62,241 bases of DNA from Marisediminitalea oceani (GTDB lineage Bacteria; Pseudomonadota; Gammaproteobacteria; Enterobacterales; Alteromonadaceae), in NCBI RefSeq assembly GCF_003731635.1, contig NZ_RCUA01000011.1:1-62241 (forward strand), given 5' to 3'. A program made the translations under genes and the position numbers. How positions within the stretch are numbered: position 1 is the stretch's first letter; each line of letters opens with the position of its first letter. This document shows positions 20,181 through 29,670 of the stretch, in pieces. Under the pieces are notes generated by a model. The model worked only from the letters and a program-made list of their open reading frames with translations, did no database searches and was not told where the DNA came from.

Positions 20181-21635
20181 CTTTTCCTGTTCGTCTCTGA
20201 ATTGCTGGATCCGGGCCCGGATCCGCTGCTTTTCCAGGTGATCGTCGCCTGTGTAGTTGTAAGCGTGCTGTAACTCATCGATGGCATTAGGATAGGCGCC
20301 GTACAACGCCAGTAACTCCGCTTTGCTCTGGTGCATCCCTTTATAGGATTTCTGCGCCTTATAAGCATTGCTTAATAACTGATAAGCCAGCTGATCGTGA
20401 GGGTGAACCAGCAAATAATCACGAATAAGCTCAATGGCGGCATCGTGATTATCATTGGCCATGTAGGCATTGGCCAGGTTAAGCACCACCACACTATTAC
20501 GTGGTTTATGTTCCAGCTCTTTTTGCAGCATAGCAATGGCTTCATCCGCTTTACCCATGGCCAGCGCAATGTCGGTGGCTAAATCAACGTAAAACAGATT
20601 GCCCGGTGTTCTGGCTAGTAGCTGGTCGTTGATTTGTTTGGCTTTGAGGTTTTCCTCATTAGCCAGGTAAGCAATGGCAAGGCCATAAAGACCGGCATCG
20701 CGGATGGCGAAGGTGTCATTTTCCACCACAGCCTTAAAGTGTTCCAGCGCATAGTCCGGCTCAAACTGATAGCGTGCCAGCAAGCGGGCCTTGGCCAGAT
20801 TAAACGACAAGCTGGGGCGCAGTCTCACGTCCGGGTAACGGCGCATGCGATTACGGGCATCGGCGATCCGTTTTTCGGTTAAGGGGTGGGTGAGCAGCCG
20901 TTCGGGTGGTCTGGAACTGGTGCGATACTCTTCGGCCATTTTACCAAAAAAGGTTGAGGCAGCTTTCGGATCGAAACCGGCCTGATACAAAATATCAATG
21001 CCAATACGGTCGGCTTCCTGCTCGTTAGAGCGGGTGTAATCAATGTTCAGCTGGTTTGCTACAGCCGTAGAGGTTTGCATGGCAGCAATACCGGCTTCCG
21101 GATTAGCCATGGCCAGCAGGATACTGCCTAGCATAGAGGCAATCTGTAACGGTGAGCTGCGCTGTTGCGATAATGCTCTGCGGGCCAGATGGCGCTGGGT
21201 AACGTGGGTTACCTCGTGGGCGAGCACTGAGGCTACCTCACTTTCGGTATCGGCCCGGGTGATAATGCCGGAATGTACGCCAACGTGACCGCCATAAAAA
21301 GCAAAGGCGTTCATTACGCTGTTGTTAATAATGAAAAACTCAAAGGGAAACTTGGTGTTTTCGGCCTGCAGGACCAGCCGGTTACCCAGATCCTGAATGT
21401 ATTCGGTAAGTACCGGATCGTCAATAACCGGTGCCTGGCCGCGCATTTGCCGCATAATGGCATCGCCAACCAGCATTTCTTTATCCAGAGTAAGGACCTC
21501 TGATGCCACTACGCCGATATCCGGCAGCGTGTTTTTATCGCTACCGATTGACTGGCCAACAGAGGAAACCGGCAACAAAGCCGTAGCTATGCCCATCGAC
21601 ACACCCAGGATACCGGATCGAAAAAATTGTCTCAT
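20166..21635 (-). CDS. bepA: Periplasmic M48 metalloprotease/chaperone BepA
   Basis: A 489-residue protein with a signal peptide (cleaved near residue 28), an M48 protease domain with HEVTH at 140-144 and the downstream NEQEAD segment, and a C-terminal TPR region (about 290-480). BepA assists LptD assembly and degrades stalled outer membrane proteins. Placement next to perM and arsC matches E. coli yfgC. Confidence 0.94.
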   Translation of the reverse strand: MRQFFRSGILGVSMGIATALLPVSSVGQSIGSDKNTLPDIGVVASEVLTLDKEMLVGDAIMRQMRGQAPVIDDPVLTEYIQDLGNRLVLQAENTKFPFEFFIINNSVMNAFAFYGGHVGVHSGIITRADTESEVASVLAHEVTHVTQRHLARRALSQQRSSPLQIASMLGSILLAMANPEAGIAAMQTSTAVANQLNIDYTRSNEQEADRIGIDILYQAGFDPKAASTFFGKMAEEYRTSSRPPERLLTHPLTEKRIADARNRMRRYPDVRLRPSLSFNLAKARLLARYQFEPDYALEHFKAVVENDTFAIRDAGLYGLAIAYLANEENLKAKQINDQLLARTPGNLFYVDLATDIALAMGKADEAIAMLQKELEHKPRNSVVVLNLANAYMANDNHDAAIELIRDYLLVHPHDQLAYQLLSNAYKAQKSYKGMHQSKAELLALYGAYPNAIDELQHAYNYTGDDHLEKQRIRARIQQFRDEQEKLKQF

Positions 21636-21940
21636 TTTCCCTCAAATAAAGCCTGATACTGCTATATATACGACAATCTGACAGCATTCAGTTCCCTGAA
21701 TTTGATAATATATTTCAGATTTCACCCTTTTAATGCCATTGCTTACAAGCCTGATAAGGCAAAACCGCAATGGTGCAGATGGTCTGATCACACCACATGG
21801 TGGGCCCGGGTGCAAGTTCTATGCGTTACAATTCAAGTGTTTGTCGGTATAGTAACGCTCTTTATTGTTGAGTGCCGGTAGTTAGCTTTGGCGCCGGGCA
21901 GTAACCCTACTGCTGGCGAAAATGCGTGAAGGAATGATGA
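21636..21940. other. Non-coding gap between divergent bepA and perM
   Basis: A 305-base gap that must hold the divergent bepA and perM promoters. I see no open frame with coding character and no clear terminator or operator. A GAAGGA ribosome binding site for perM lies at its right end. Confidence 0.5.
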
Positions 21941-23002
21941 ATGTTTAGTGTTTTTGGGCGCTGGTACAAACGCAAGTTTTCCGACCCTGATGCAGCGATG
22001 CTGCTTATCCTTATTTTAATCAGTAGTGCATTGTTGCTGCTGTGGGGCGACATGCTGATGCCGGTTATTGTGGCAGCGGTGATTGCCTATCTGCTCGACT
22101 GGCCGGTAACACAGTTAAACCGAATGGGACTGGGACGTTCGCCCGCGGTAGGGCTGGTGTTATTGTGTTTTATATTAATCATGGTGTTACTGGCCATTGG
22201 CCTGGTCCCGGTGGTTACCAAACAAAGTGTTAGTCTGGCGCAGGAATTACCGACCATCTGGCAAAACGCCCAGTCCTGGTTACTGACCCTACCGGATAAA
22301 TACCCGGAATACGTACAGTTTTCGCATATCTACGAAATGATGGAAGGGGCTAATCAGCGTCTGGTAGATTTTGGTGAGCAGGCGTTATCGGCGTCTATCG
22401 GCTCTATCACCAGTGTGGCAGCCTTATTGATTTACTTTATTCTGGTGCCGCTGATGGTGTTCTTTATGCTGAAAGACAAACAGTATTTCACCGACAGCAT
22501 CTCTCGTATCCTGCCCAAGGAACGTCGCCTGATTGCTCAGGTGGGTAACGAGATGAACGTACAGATTGCTAATTACATTCGCGGTAAAGTGATTGAAATT
22601 ATCATTGTCGGTGCGGTGTCGTGCGTAACATTTGCCATTATGGATCTGCGCTACGCCTTGTTGCTGGGTGTACTGGTTGGCCTTTCAGTGCTGATACCGT
22701 ACATCGGTGCTGCCGTGGTAACCATCCCGGTTGGCGTAGTGGCCATGTTTCAGTGGGGCATTTCCCCGGAATTCTGGTACCTGATGGTCGCCTACGGCAT
22801 TATCCAGGCGCTGGATGGTAACCTGCTGGTGCCAATTTTATTCTCGGAAGCGGTTAGTCTGCATCCCTTATACATCATTATCGCTGTGTTGTTCTTTGGC
22901 GGTTTATGGGGCTTCTGGGGCGTATTTTTTGCTATTCCACTGGCTACACTGGTAAAAGCGGTGGTGACCGCCTGGTCGTCCTCGCCTGAAATTACACAAT
23001 AG
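21941..23002 (+). CDS. perM: AI-2E family transporter PerM
   Basis: A 353-residue membrane protein with about eight hydrophobic segments and the family hallmark NLLVPILFSEAVSLHP followed by a glycine-rich GGLWGFWGVFFAIP stretch. It belongs to the PerM/YfgO group of the AI-2E exporter superfamily; the substrate is not known. Good ribosome binding site (GAAGGA). Adjacent to bepA as in E. coli. Confidence 0.9.
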   Translation: MFSVFGRWYKRKFSDPDAAMLLILILISSALLLLWGDMLMPVIVAAVIAYLLDWPVTQLNRMGLGRSPAVGLVLLCFILIMVLLAIGLVPVVTKQSVSLAQELPTIWQNAQSWLLTLPDKYPEYVQFSHIYEMMEGANQRLVDFGEQALSASIGSITSVAALLIYFILVPLMVFFMLKDKQYFTDSISRILPKERRLIAQVGNEMNVQIANYIRGKVIEIIIVGAVSCVTFAIMDLRYALLLGVLVGLSVLIPYIGAAVVTIPVGVVAMFQWGISPEFWYLMVAYGIIQALDGNLLVPILFSEAVSLHPLYIIIAVLFFGGLWGFWGVFFAIPLATLVKAVVTAWSSSPEITQ

Positions 23003-23260
23003 ATAGAGCCTGAATTAGCAATGAAAAATAAAACCAGATGCGATGCTGGTGTTTATTTGCCCAACTTAAATCACCTCATTAAGTAGACGCTTGTTATAGC
23101 TGAGTGATAGATGGTTTTTGAGTAATTTGTGCACATCGTTAATAAGTATATGATGGACTTTTGCTCAGTTAGGACGTTCACAGTTTGCAAGATGAGAGGG
23201 CCGTTTGATTCTAAACATAGTAGTAGCAGTTTCAGTTTAGCTTTAATGATAAAACGATCC
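23003..23260. other. AT-rich non-coding stretch after perM
   Basis: About 260 bases between perM and the terminator preceding the PEP-CTERM gene. It is visibly richer in A and T than its flanks. A 63-codon minus-strand open frame here has no ribosome binding site and unlikely composition, so I do not call a gene. Confidence 0.45.
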
Positions 23261-23291
23261 AAAAAAGGTCTGCTATGCGCAGACCTTTTTT
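23261..23291. terminator. Terminator downstream of the PEP-CTERM gene
   Basis: GGTCTGC / GCAGACC forms a 7-bp stem, extended by A and T runs to 13 bp, with loop TATGC. The A and T runs on both sides make it usable on either strand. It ends the PEP-CTERM gene and possibly perM. Confidence 0.85.
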
Positions 23292-23308
23292 AATTTAATC
23301 AGAGTTGA

Positions 23309-23914
23309 TCAACTTTTTCTTTTCCGGGAAAACACCATACCAGCAAGTGTTAAAGCCAACACACCCAAAGTTGATGGTTCTGGTACTGAATTAACAGAAG
23401 TTGTGGTGAAGTAGAAATTATCCAAGCCTTCTGCTTGGTCGCTGTTTGAAAACATCGTTATTTGTCTAACGTAAGTGCCGCCACTCAAAATAGCGCCAAA
23501 ATAACCATCTGAAGAATCTATACTCAAAGACTCAATGGTGTTGTCAGACAAAAACAAATCAATCGAAATTGTACTCGCTGAATACAGAGAATAAATTTCA
23601 GTACCAAATGCGTTGATACCAGTATTTAAAAATGAAATAGTCAGGTTGTTTACAAAATAGTTAGAATAAATCTGCTGTGACCCCGTGCCTGCATAATCAC
23701 CTAGCAATATATCATTAGACTCAAATCCATTCGTATCAAATACGACACCCGACTCGCTAAAACTGGGCATCACATCAGTGGCATTTTCAAAATCAATAAC
23801 AGTACCACTTGTGCCTGCATCGGTTATAAAATCAGTCTCATTGGAATAAGTAATTAATCCAGCATTGGCTGAAGTGGCTAAGATACAACAAACAAAAACT
23901 AACAAACTTCTCAT
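23309..23914 (-). CDS. PEP-CTERM sorting-signal exported protein
   Basis: A 201-residue secreted protein: signal peptide ending near SANAG (residue 19), a Ser/Asn/Thr-rich beta-type body (LITYSNETDF, then VIDFENAT), and a C-terminal VPEPST motif followed by a hydrophobic helix and RKRKS. This tripartite tail is the exosortase sorting signal, so the mature protein is probably processed and exported with exopolysaccharide. I chose ATG 23914 because AGGA lies 9 bases upstream; a GTG two codons earlier is too close to it. No exosortase gene lies in the window. The gene is more AT-rich than its flanks. Confidence 0.85.
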   Translation of the reverse strand: MRSLLVFVCCILATSANAGLITYSNETDFITDAGTSGTVIDFENATDVMPSFSESGVVFDTNGFESNDILLGDYAGTGSQQIYSNYFVNNLTISFLNTGINAFGTEIYSLYSASTISIDLFLSDNTIESLSIDSSDGYFGAILSGGTYVRQITMFSNSDQAEGLDNFYFTTTSVNSVPEPSTLGVLALTLAGMVFSRKRKS

Positions 23915-24517
23915 GTTCACTCTTCCTACAACTTTAACTATATATTAACGTCCAGATTGATTAAGCGAAATATATGCCAATAACTTAAAGTTCTGAAATT
24001 CATTAAGAAAGTATTGTTGTGGTCATTAGATATGTTATTTAATGTAAATAAACCTGACATTATACTTTTGGTGTATTGGGATGAGAGGTCACTCTTGCAC
24101 CTTCTTATGAAACTTCAATTTTTAAGTCGTTTGAAATTTAGTCTGGACACAAGGTGCTATCGCATTTCAGTCGAAATGAAATCCAAAGTCGAGAATGCAT
24201 AAAATTTGTCTCTATAAATGTAGCCTCACCACAAATATATGCTGAACGCATAAAAAGAGAGACCTGGGATAGTAATGCTCGTTTAAGTGGATAATCAGAC
24301 TTTTACGTGGTCACGATTAGTGTTGATTAATGTTAGAAGGCGTAGTTTTTTATCGATGTGAAGAGCACGTAGTGAGTGTCAGACCATGTTGAAAAGAACT
24401 ATGGCAATAATCATAAGCACGCTGAAATTGGCAACACATGTTTTATGCACACATTTAAAAATGAATTTTTGAGTTGCAGCAGGGGGTCAGCATGACCCCT
24501 TTGATTTAATAAGAAAT
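23915..24517. other. AT-rich gap with no convincing gene
   Basis: About 600 bases of low-GC sequence. Short open frames occur, including one at 24014-24202, but none has a ribosome binding site or protein-like composition strong enough to call. A region at 24085-24294 reads as a protein-like peptide broken by one stop and may be a gene relic. A GGGGTCA palindrome lies near 24482. Confidence 0.5.
24481..24500. repeat. GGGGTCA palindrome downstream of the dienelactone hydrolase gene
   Basis: AGGGGGTCA / TGACCCCT with a very short centre. It lacks a T-run on both strands, so it is a poor intrinsic terminator, and it shares GGGGTCA with the palindromes near 47.9 and 50.1 kb. Relationship to them is uncertain. 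Confidence 0.4.
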
Positions 24518-25396
24518 TTATAATGCTTGTTTAAATAACGCCAGAGTTTGTTGCCAGGCGCGTTCGGCCTGTTTTTCGTTGTATACCTTGGAGTCCGGTG
24601 GCGTCCAGCCATGCAGGGTGTTGGGGTATACCTCTATATGGGCGGTCAGTCCGGCTGCCTGATAAGCTTCTTTCAGCATGGGCTGCATCTGCGGTGATCG
24701 CTCATTGTCATTCTCTGCAATAGCGTGCAGGGCCAGCGCATCCGACTCACTAATAGTGTGGTGAGGACTATCCTGCTTATCTGTTGCCAGTCCGCCGCCA
24801 TGGAAACTGGCAATGGCGCCAATTCGTTTGGGCATGGCTGCGGCAGCAAACATGGTAAACGAACCACTCATGCAATAACCCATTAATGCACCCTGACGTT
24901 TGGCATCCACCGCAGACTGCTGATCAAGAAAAGCAAAGAATGCTTCGGCATCACTGACTACTGCTGGCTGAGTGAGTTTTTCACGCATAGGGGAGAGGAC
25001 CTGCCAGGCCTGCTGGGAAGGAAATTCTACCCCTTCAGGTAAGGCCGCTCCGCTGACATCCCGATAAAAAGGATTGACCACTAAGACGGCATAACCCTGT
25101 GCAGCAAGGCGCTGTCCCATCAGATCAAAGGCTGCTCTGCGGCCCTTGATGTCTGGCCACATTACCACGGCCGGATGTTGCCCGGTTTTCGGTGCCGTAA
25201 ATAAACAGTCTGCGTTGCCGTGCGGGGTCTTTACAGTCACTTCCTGCTGCATAATGCTTTCATCAGCAACAGCAAACTGAGGTAATACGGCACTTAACGT
25301 GCCCAGTGCCAGTAGCTGATTAAACTGCCGGCGATTTAATTTTCCGCCTTGCTCGGTAAAACGCTGAATATCCTGTTCGGTTGAATTATCACACAT
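24518..25396 (-). CDS. Exported dienelactone hydrolase family protein
   Basis: A 292-residue alpha/beta hydrolase. The nucleophile elbow is GYCMSG with C175, and the catalytic His is in TLHGW near residue 263. An N-terminal RRQF followed by a hydrophobic stretch ending in FAVA (residue 44) suggests export, possibly by Tat. The substrate is unknown; there are no aromatic-degradation genes nearby, so a role in dienelactone hydrolysis is not implied. Confidence 0.87.
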   Translation of the reverse strand: MCDNSTEQDIQRFTEQGGKLNRRQFNQLLALGTLSAVLPQFAVADESIMQQEVTVKTPHGNADCLFTAPKTGQHPAVVMWPDIKGRRAAFDLMGQRLAAQGYAVLVVNPFYRDVSGAALPEGVEFPSQQAWQVLSPMREKLTQPAVVSDAEAFFAFLDQQSAVDAKRQGALMGYCMSGSFTMFAAAAMPKRIGAIASFHGGGLATDKQDSPHHTISESDALALHAIAENDNERSPQMQPMLKEAYQAAGLTAHIEVYPNTLHGWTPPDSKVYNEKQAERAWQQTLALFKQAL

Positions 25397-25507
25397 GGTG
25401 TTTCCTCAATAAGGGGGGCAGAGGAACAGTATACGTTGAAATGACGGGTAAAGATTGAACTGGCAGGAACTGTTATGGCAGGCCGGGCGACCTGCCAATT
25501 AGCGGCG

Positions 25508-25978
25508 TTATTCGCCGTTATTCAGGTAATTGAGGATCACCAGGTGATGTTCCTTGGTCTTAAACTTATTAAAGACCTGTTCAACATTACCTTCTTCGTC
25601 AATTAAGAAGGTAATGCGATGGATGCCATCGTATTCTTTACCCATAAATTTTTTCGGGCCCCATACGCCAAAGGCATCGGCAACGGTATGGTCTTCATCG
25701 GATAACAAGGTAAAGTTTAACTGTTCTTTTTCGATGAACTTTGGCAGACGTTTCACTGCGTCCGGGCTGATACCTAGCACTACGACATTGTTTTGTTGCA
25801 GTTCGTTCTGGATGTCGCGCAGGCCCTGGGCCTGAACGGTGCAGCCTGGGGTCATGGCTTTAGGATAAAAGTAAACCAGTACTTTTTTGCCTTTTAGTGA
25901 TTCCAGAGAAACCGGGTTACCGTCCTGATCGGGCAGACTAAAAAGCGGCGCTGCATCACCGGCAGAAAGCGTATTCAT
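25508..25978 (-). CDS. bcp: Thiol peroxidase Bcp (1-Cys type)
   Basis: A 156-residue peroxiredoxin of the BCP/PrxQ group that reduces hydroperoxides. The peroxidatic Cys is C46 in TPGCTVQ. The position of the usual resolving Cys (C50 in E. coli) is Q51, and C46 is the only Cys in the protein, so it must use an external thiol. The ATG at 25978 has AAGGGA upstream and sits 4 bases after gcvR; an upstream ATG inside gcvR is less likely. Confidence 0.93.
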   Translation of the reverse strand: MNTLSAGDAAPLFSLPDQDGNPVSLESLKGKKVLVYFYPKAMTPGCTVQAQGLRDIQNELQQNNVVVLGISPDAVKRLPKFIEKEQLNFTLLSDEDHTVADAFGVWGPKKFMGKEYDGIHRITFLIDEEGNVEQVFNKFKTKEHHLVILNYLNNGE

Positions 25979-25982
25979 ATTA

Positions 25983-26516
25983 TTATCCCTTATGTTTATC
26001 AATAATATTGGATGTCAGGTGTAGCACCTGACACAGCAAATTCAGGTTGTAGCGAAACTCCGGCATGGCAACATCGTCAGGGATATTCACCACCAGCTTA
26101 AACCGCATCATCTTATGGCCGGTTTCATCATCCACACTGGTGGTTTGACGAAAGGCGCTGATAGAGACCTGCTGGTCGGCAAAAAAGCGGGTAATGGCCT
26201 GGATCTGCCCCGGGTTATCCACACCATTAAATTCAACATCGTAGAGGTGAGTCAGATTTTGTTTGGTGTGTTCGCGAGTACGTTTCAGAATCGATAACAG
26301 ATCACGGCGCTGGCACATCTCAGGGATGCTGAGTTCTACCCGGGTGATGGCGTTATGGGTGCCTTCGATAATCATCGTTAACGAAAATTCCTGACCGTAA
26401 ATAGCATGTCTGCTGTCAAGAATATTGCAATCCGATTCGCTGACCAGTGTGGCAATATCACTGAGAATACCCACCTGGTCGGTACCTAAGATAACCGCAA
26501 TTAACTGTTGTTTCAT
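25983..26516 (-). CDS. gcvR: Glycine cleavage system transcriptional repressor GcvR
   Basis: A 177-residue protein made of two ACT domains (about 4-85 and 92-170), starting KQQLIAVILGTDQVGILSDI. GcvR is not a DNA-binding protein itself; it binds GcvA and blocks activation of the glycine cleavage genes in low glycine. It forms an operon with bcp and is divergent from dapA, as in E. coli. Confidence 0.92.
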   Translation of the reverse strand: MKQQLIAVILGTDQVGILSDIATLVSESDCNILDSRHAIYGQEFSLTMIIEGTHNAITRVELSIPEMCQRRDLLSILKRTREHTKQNLTHLYDVEFNGVDNPGQIQAITRFFADQQVSISAFRQTTSVDDETGHKMMRFKLVVNIPDDVAMPEFRYNLNLLCQVLHLTSNIIDKHKG

Positions 26517-26754
26517 GGACCTGACTCATATTAAGGGGCGCAGATTCTAACATAGCCGTGGCCAAAGTCGAATCGGCCGCAGGGATGATTTTGTCACCCT
26601 GAAAACCTGCAGTGAGAGTTAAACGGTTTTAAAACACCGGCAGCAAAAATAAAAACCGTCAGTTTCTGGTAATAATATGCGATCCGCGCGTTCAAATGCT
26701 TGTTTTTAACCAGTGCGGCAATTACCATGTGCGCTCGCAAAAAGTGGAGAGAAT

Positions 26755-27639
26755 ATGTTTACCGGTAGTTACGTTGCGCTTGTCACCCCAATGTTTGATG
26801 ACGGCCAAATTGATTATCCTGCGCTGCGGGAATTGGTTGAGTTTCATATCCAACAGGGCACTCATGGTATTGTGTCGGTAGGCACTACCGGCGAATCCGC
26901 CACGCTGCCTTTTGATGAACATATTGAAGTTGTCAGACAAACGGTAGAAGCCGCTGCGGGCAGAACCAAAATTATTGCCGGAAGTGGGGCAAACTCCACC
27001 TCTGAAGCGATTTTTCTGAGCGAGCAGATGGCTGGCCTAGGAATTGATGGTTTCCTGAGTGTTGTACCTTATTACAACAAGCCTCAGCAAAAAGGCATGA
27101 TTGCCCATTTTGAGGCAGTAGCCGACGCCACTGACTTACCGGTACTTCTATATAACGTACCAGGCCGCACCGTTGCCGATATGTTACCTGAGACCGTAGC
27201 AGAACTGGCCAAACACCCTAAAATTGTTGGCCTCAAAGACGCTACCGGCGATATTGCCCGTTTAAAAGCCACCCGGGCATTGGTAGACGATGACTTTGTG
27301 TTGCTGAGCGGCGATGACGGCACTTCATGTGAATTTTTATGCGAAGGCGGTCACGGCGTGATTTCTGTTACGGCCAATGTGGTGCCGGCAGCTATTGCTC
27401 AAATGTGTGAAGCAGCGCTGGCCGGCGATAACGCCCGTTGCCGCGAGCTTAACGCCAGCATCGAAAAGCTGCATTCTGCACTGTTTATTGAACCAAACCC
27501 GGTGATCCCAAAGTGGGCATTGTATAAAATGGGTATGATGAAAAGCCCATTTTTACGTTTACCGATGGTTTTACCGGAACTTGCGAGCCAAAAAAGCATC
27601 GAAGCGTTGTTACATGAATACGCTTTAATTTCAGAATAA
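26755..27639 (+). CDS. dapA: 4-hydroxy-tetrahydrodipicolinate synthase DapA
   Basis: A 294-residue class I aldolase, first committed step of lysine and diaminopimelate synthesis from pyruvate and aspartate semialdehyde. Schiff-base Lys161 (GLKDATGD) and Tyr133 (YNVPGRT) are present, as is SVGTTGES. I chose ATG 26755 because GGAG lies just upstream and the family begins with MFTGS; an upstream ATG at 26713 would add an atypical extension. Confidence 0.96.
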   Translation: MFTGSYVALVTPMFDDGQIDYPALRELVEFHIQQGTHGIVSVGTTGESATLPFDEHIEVVRQTVEAAAGRTKIIAGSGANSTSEAIFLSEQMAGLGIDGFLSVVPYYNKPQQKGMIAHFEAVADATDLPVLLYNVPGRTVADMLPETVAELAKHPKIVGLKDATGDIARLKATRALVDDDFVLLSGDDGTSCEFLCEGGHGVISVTANVVPAAIAQMCEAALAGDNARCRELNASIEKLHSALFIEPNPVIPKWALYKMGMMKSPFLRLPMVLPELASQKSIEALLHEYALISE

Positions 27640-27648
27640 GAGATAACT

Positions 27649-28764
27649 ATGAATAAAAAACTGGCTTTGGTCAGCGGTATTGCCAGCCTTGTTCTTACTG
27701 CTTGTGCTTCACAACAAGAACGCGTGACCGCCTCTGGTAGTTACGAATACTTAAAATCTAAAGAACGCACGCAGTTGCAAGTGCCGACCGAACTTGATGC
27801 GCCGGAATTTACCAGCGACTACAATATTCCGGCTTTACAACAGTCTGCCGACTCCACTCTGGTGGGACGTAACCTTGAAGTAGTACCGCCAGCACTGGTG
27901 ATCCCGCTGGTACAGGGTTCACACGTAGAAGAGGGCTCTAAAGGCGCCACTGTGCTGCTGGATCAGGTAAGAGATACAGAAACACTGGATAAAACAATCT
28001 GGAACTCGCTGATTGGTTATCTGGAAGAACGAGGCATCAGTGTTGAAAACTTCAGCCCGGAGCAGGGTGAGTTAATCACCGGCTGGATGAACGTTGCCCC
28101 GGCCAGCACCGAAGAAGGTAATGGCGGCTGGTTCGACTGGTCTTCGGATGAAGGTGAAGTAGCTGGCAAAGGGCGCTATAAGTTTGATGTTGAGTTAAAG
28201 CCCCATGGTCGTACTGCGCAGCTGAGCGTTGCACTGATGGATTATGAGCGTGGCGATAAGTCTGTGGAAGACTTAAATGCCATGGAAAAGCGCCGTGATG
28301 AAGTCATGGTGTTAAACCGGGTAATCAGCCACTACGAATACCTGAACCAACTTGAAACCAACCGCCGTATTGCCCAAATCCGCCAGGGTCTGGATATGGA
28401 AATGGGCTTTGATGACGACGGTAACCCGGCTTTCGTGTTAGATGCTAACTACGACATTGCCTGGCCGCGTATCCAACTGGTATTGCGTAAACTGGGTTTC
28501 AACGTAAAAGATTTAGATAAGTCGAACGGATTGATTTTTGTGCAGTATACTGATGAGCAGGTGAGTTGGTGGCGTGACCTGTTTTCGTCAGACGATGCAC
28601 AGTTGCTGGATTATGAAGACTATCGCCTGAAGGTGACAAAATTAGGCCCTAAAACGTCTATCACCTTTATGGATAATGAAAGCACACCATTTGATGCCAA
28701 ACAGGTTGCTGATCTGTTCAAACCTTTTGAACAGGTAATGACCGAAGACGGCTTAGACATTTAA
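27649..28764 (+). CDS. bamC: Outer membrane protein assembly factor BamC
   Basis: A 371-residue lipoprotein with lipobox LVLTAC (lipidated C19), an unstructured N-terminal segment and two helix-grip domains (about 100-220 and 250-365). It is a subunit of the Bam complex that inserts beta-barrel proteins in the outer membrane. It lies 9 bases after dapA and 13 before purC, the conserved dapA-bamC-purC operon. Confidence 0.94.
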   Translation: MNKKLALVSGIASLVLTACASQQERVTASGSYEYLKSKERTQLQVPTELDAPEFTSDYNIPALQQSADSTLVGRNLEVVPPALVIPLVQGSHVEEGSKGATVLLDQVRDTETLDKTIWNSLIGYLEERGISVENFSPEQGELITGWMNVAPASTEEGNGGWFDWSSDEGEVAGKGRYKFDVELKPHGRTAQLSVALMDYERGDKSVEDLNAMEKRRDEVMVLNRVISHYEYLNQLETNRRIAQIRQGLDMEMGFDDDGNPAFVLDANYDIAWPRIQLVLRKLGFNVKDLDKSNGLIFVQYTDEQVSWWRDLFSSDDAQLLDYEDYRLKVTKLGPKTSITFMDNESTPFDAKQVADLFKPFEQVMTEDGLDI

Positions 28765-28777
28765 TACGAGACCTATA

Positions 28778-29491
28778 ATGGAAAAACGCGACGAGCTTTA
28801 TCGAGGTAAAGCGAAAACTGTTTATCACACAGACGACAGTGAAAAGTTAATTTTATTGTTTCGCAACGATACTTCGGCCTTCGATGGTGAAAAAATCGAA
28901 CAGTTAGATCGTAAAGGCGAGGTCAATAATAAGTTTAACCACTTTATCATGACCAAGCTGGAAGAGGCCGGTATTGCTACGCAGGTAGAATCACTGCTAT
29001 CAGACACCGAGTCACTGGTTAAAAAGCTGGATATGATCCCGGTAGAGTGCGTTGTGCGTAACGTAGCCGCAGGTTCTCTGGTTCGCCGTCTGGGTGTGGA
29101 AGAAGGTCAGTTACTGAATCCACCGGTGTTTGAATTCTTCCTTAAGAATGACGCGCTGCACGACCCAATGGTGAATGATTACCATATTGAGTCATTTGGC
29201 TGGGCCACTGCCGCTCAGGTAGCCCGCATGAAAGAGCTGACATTCGCCGTAAACGATGTACTTAAAGCATTGTTCGACCAGGGCGGTATGATTTTAGTGG
29301 ATTATAAACTGGAATTTGGTGTGGACATCGCTGGTAACATTGTACTGGGTGATGAGTTTACGCCAGACGGTTGCCGTTTGTGGGATAAAGAAACCCGCAA
29401 GAAGATGGATAAAGACCGTTTCCGCCAGGGCCTCGGCTCAGTGGTTGAAACCTATATAGAAGTGGCAGAACGCTTAGGCTTAAAGCTTTAA
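28778..29491 (+). CDS. purC: Phosphoribosylaminoimidazole-succinocarboxamide synthase PurC
   Basis: A 237-residue SAICAR synthetase, purine pathway step 7. RGKAKTVY at the N-terminus, the GEVNNKFN region and [16 protein letters not shown] match the family, and length is standard. Last gene of the dapA operon, with a strong terminator downstream. Confidence 0.96.
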   Translation: MEKRDELYRGKAKTVYHTDDSEKLILLFRNDTSAFDGEKIEQLDRKGEVNNKFNHFIMTKLEEAGIATQVESLLSDTESLVKKLDMIPVECVVRNVAAGSLVRRLGVEEGQLLNPPVFEFFLKNDALHDPMVNDYHIESFGWATAAQVARMKELTFAVNDVLKALFDQGGMILVDYKLEFGVDIAGNIVLGDEFTPDGCRLWDKETRKKMDKDRFRQGLGSVVETYIEVAERLGLKL

Positions 29492-29521
29492 GCGTGTTCT
29501 GACACCCTAGCTATTTTAAAA

Positions 29522-29547
29522 ACCCGCCAGTGTGCGGGTATTTTTTT
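29522..29547 (+). terminator. Rho-independent terminator after purC
   Basis: ACCCGC / GCGGGT stem with loop CAGTGT, followed by A and seven T residues on the plus strand. Confidence 0.88.
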
Positions 29548-29670
29548 GTCGTGCGCCGGGCATGGTCTCTAATAACCATAAAATTACCCGGGTGCAGAAT
29601 AGGCGCAAAGTGGTATTGAATTTAGTTAACAATATGTAACTATGAGTAAAAATGCTGAGCAGGACATCCT

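Noticed and set aside
23071..23262. 63-codon minus-strand open frame after perM
   Set aside because: Ends close to perM and starts at the PEP-CTERM terminator, so it has no upstream promoter space and no ribosome binding site.
24014..24202. 62-codon open frame in the AT-rich gap
   Set aside because: No ribosome binding site, hydrophobic and low-complexity composition, and no recognisable motif.
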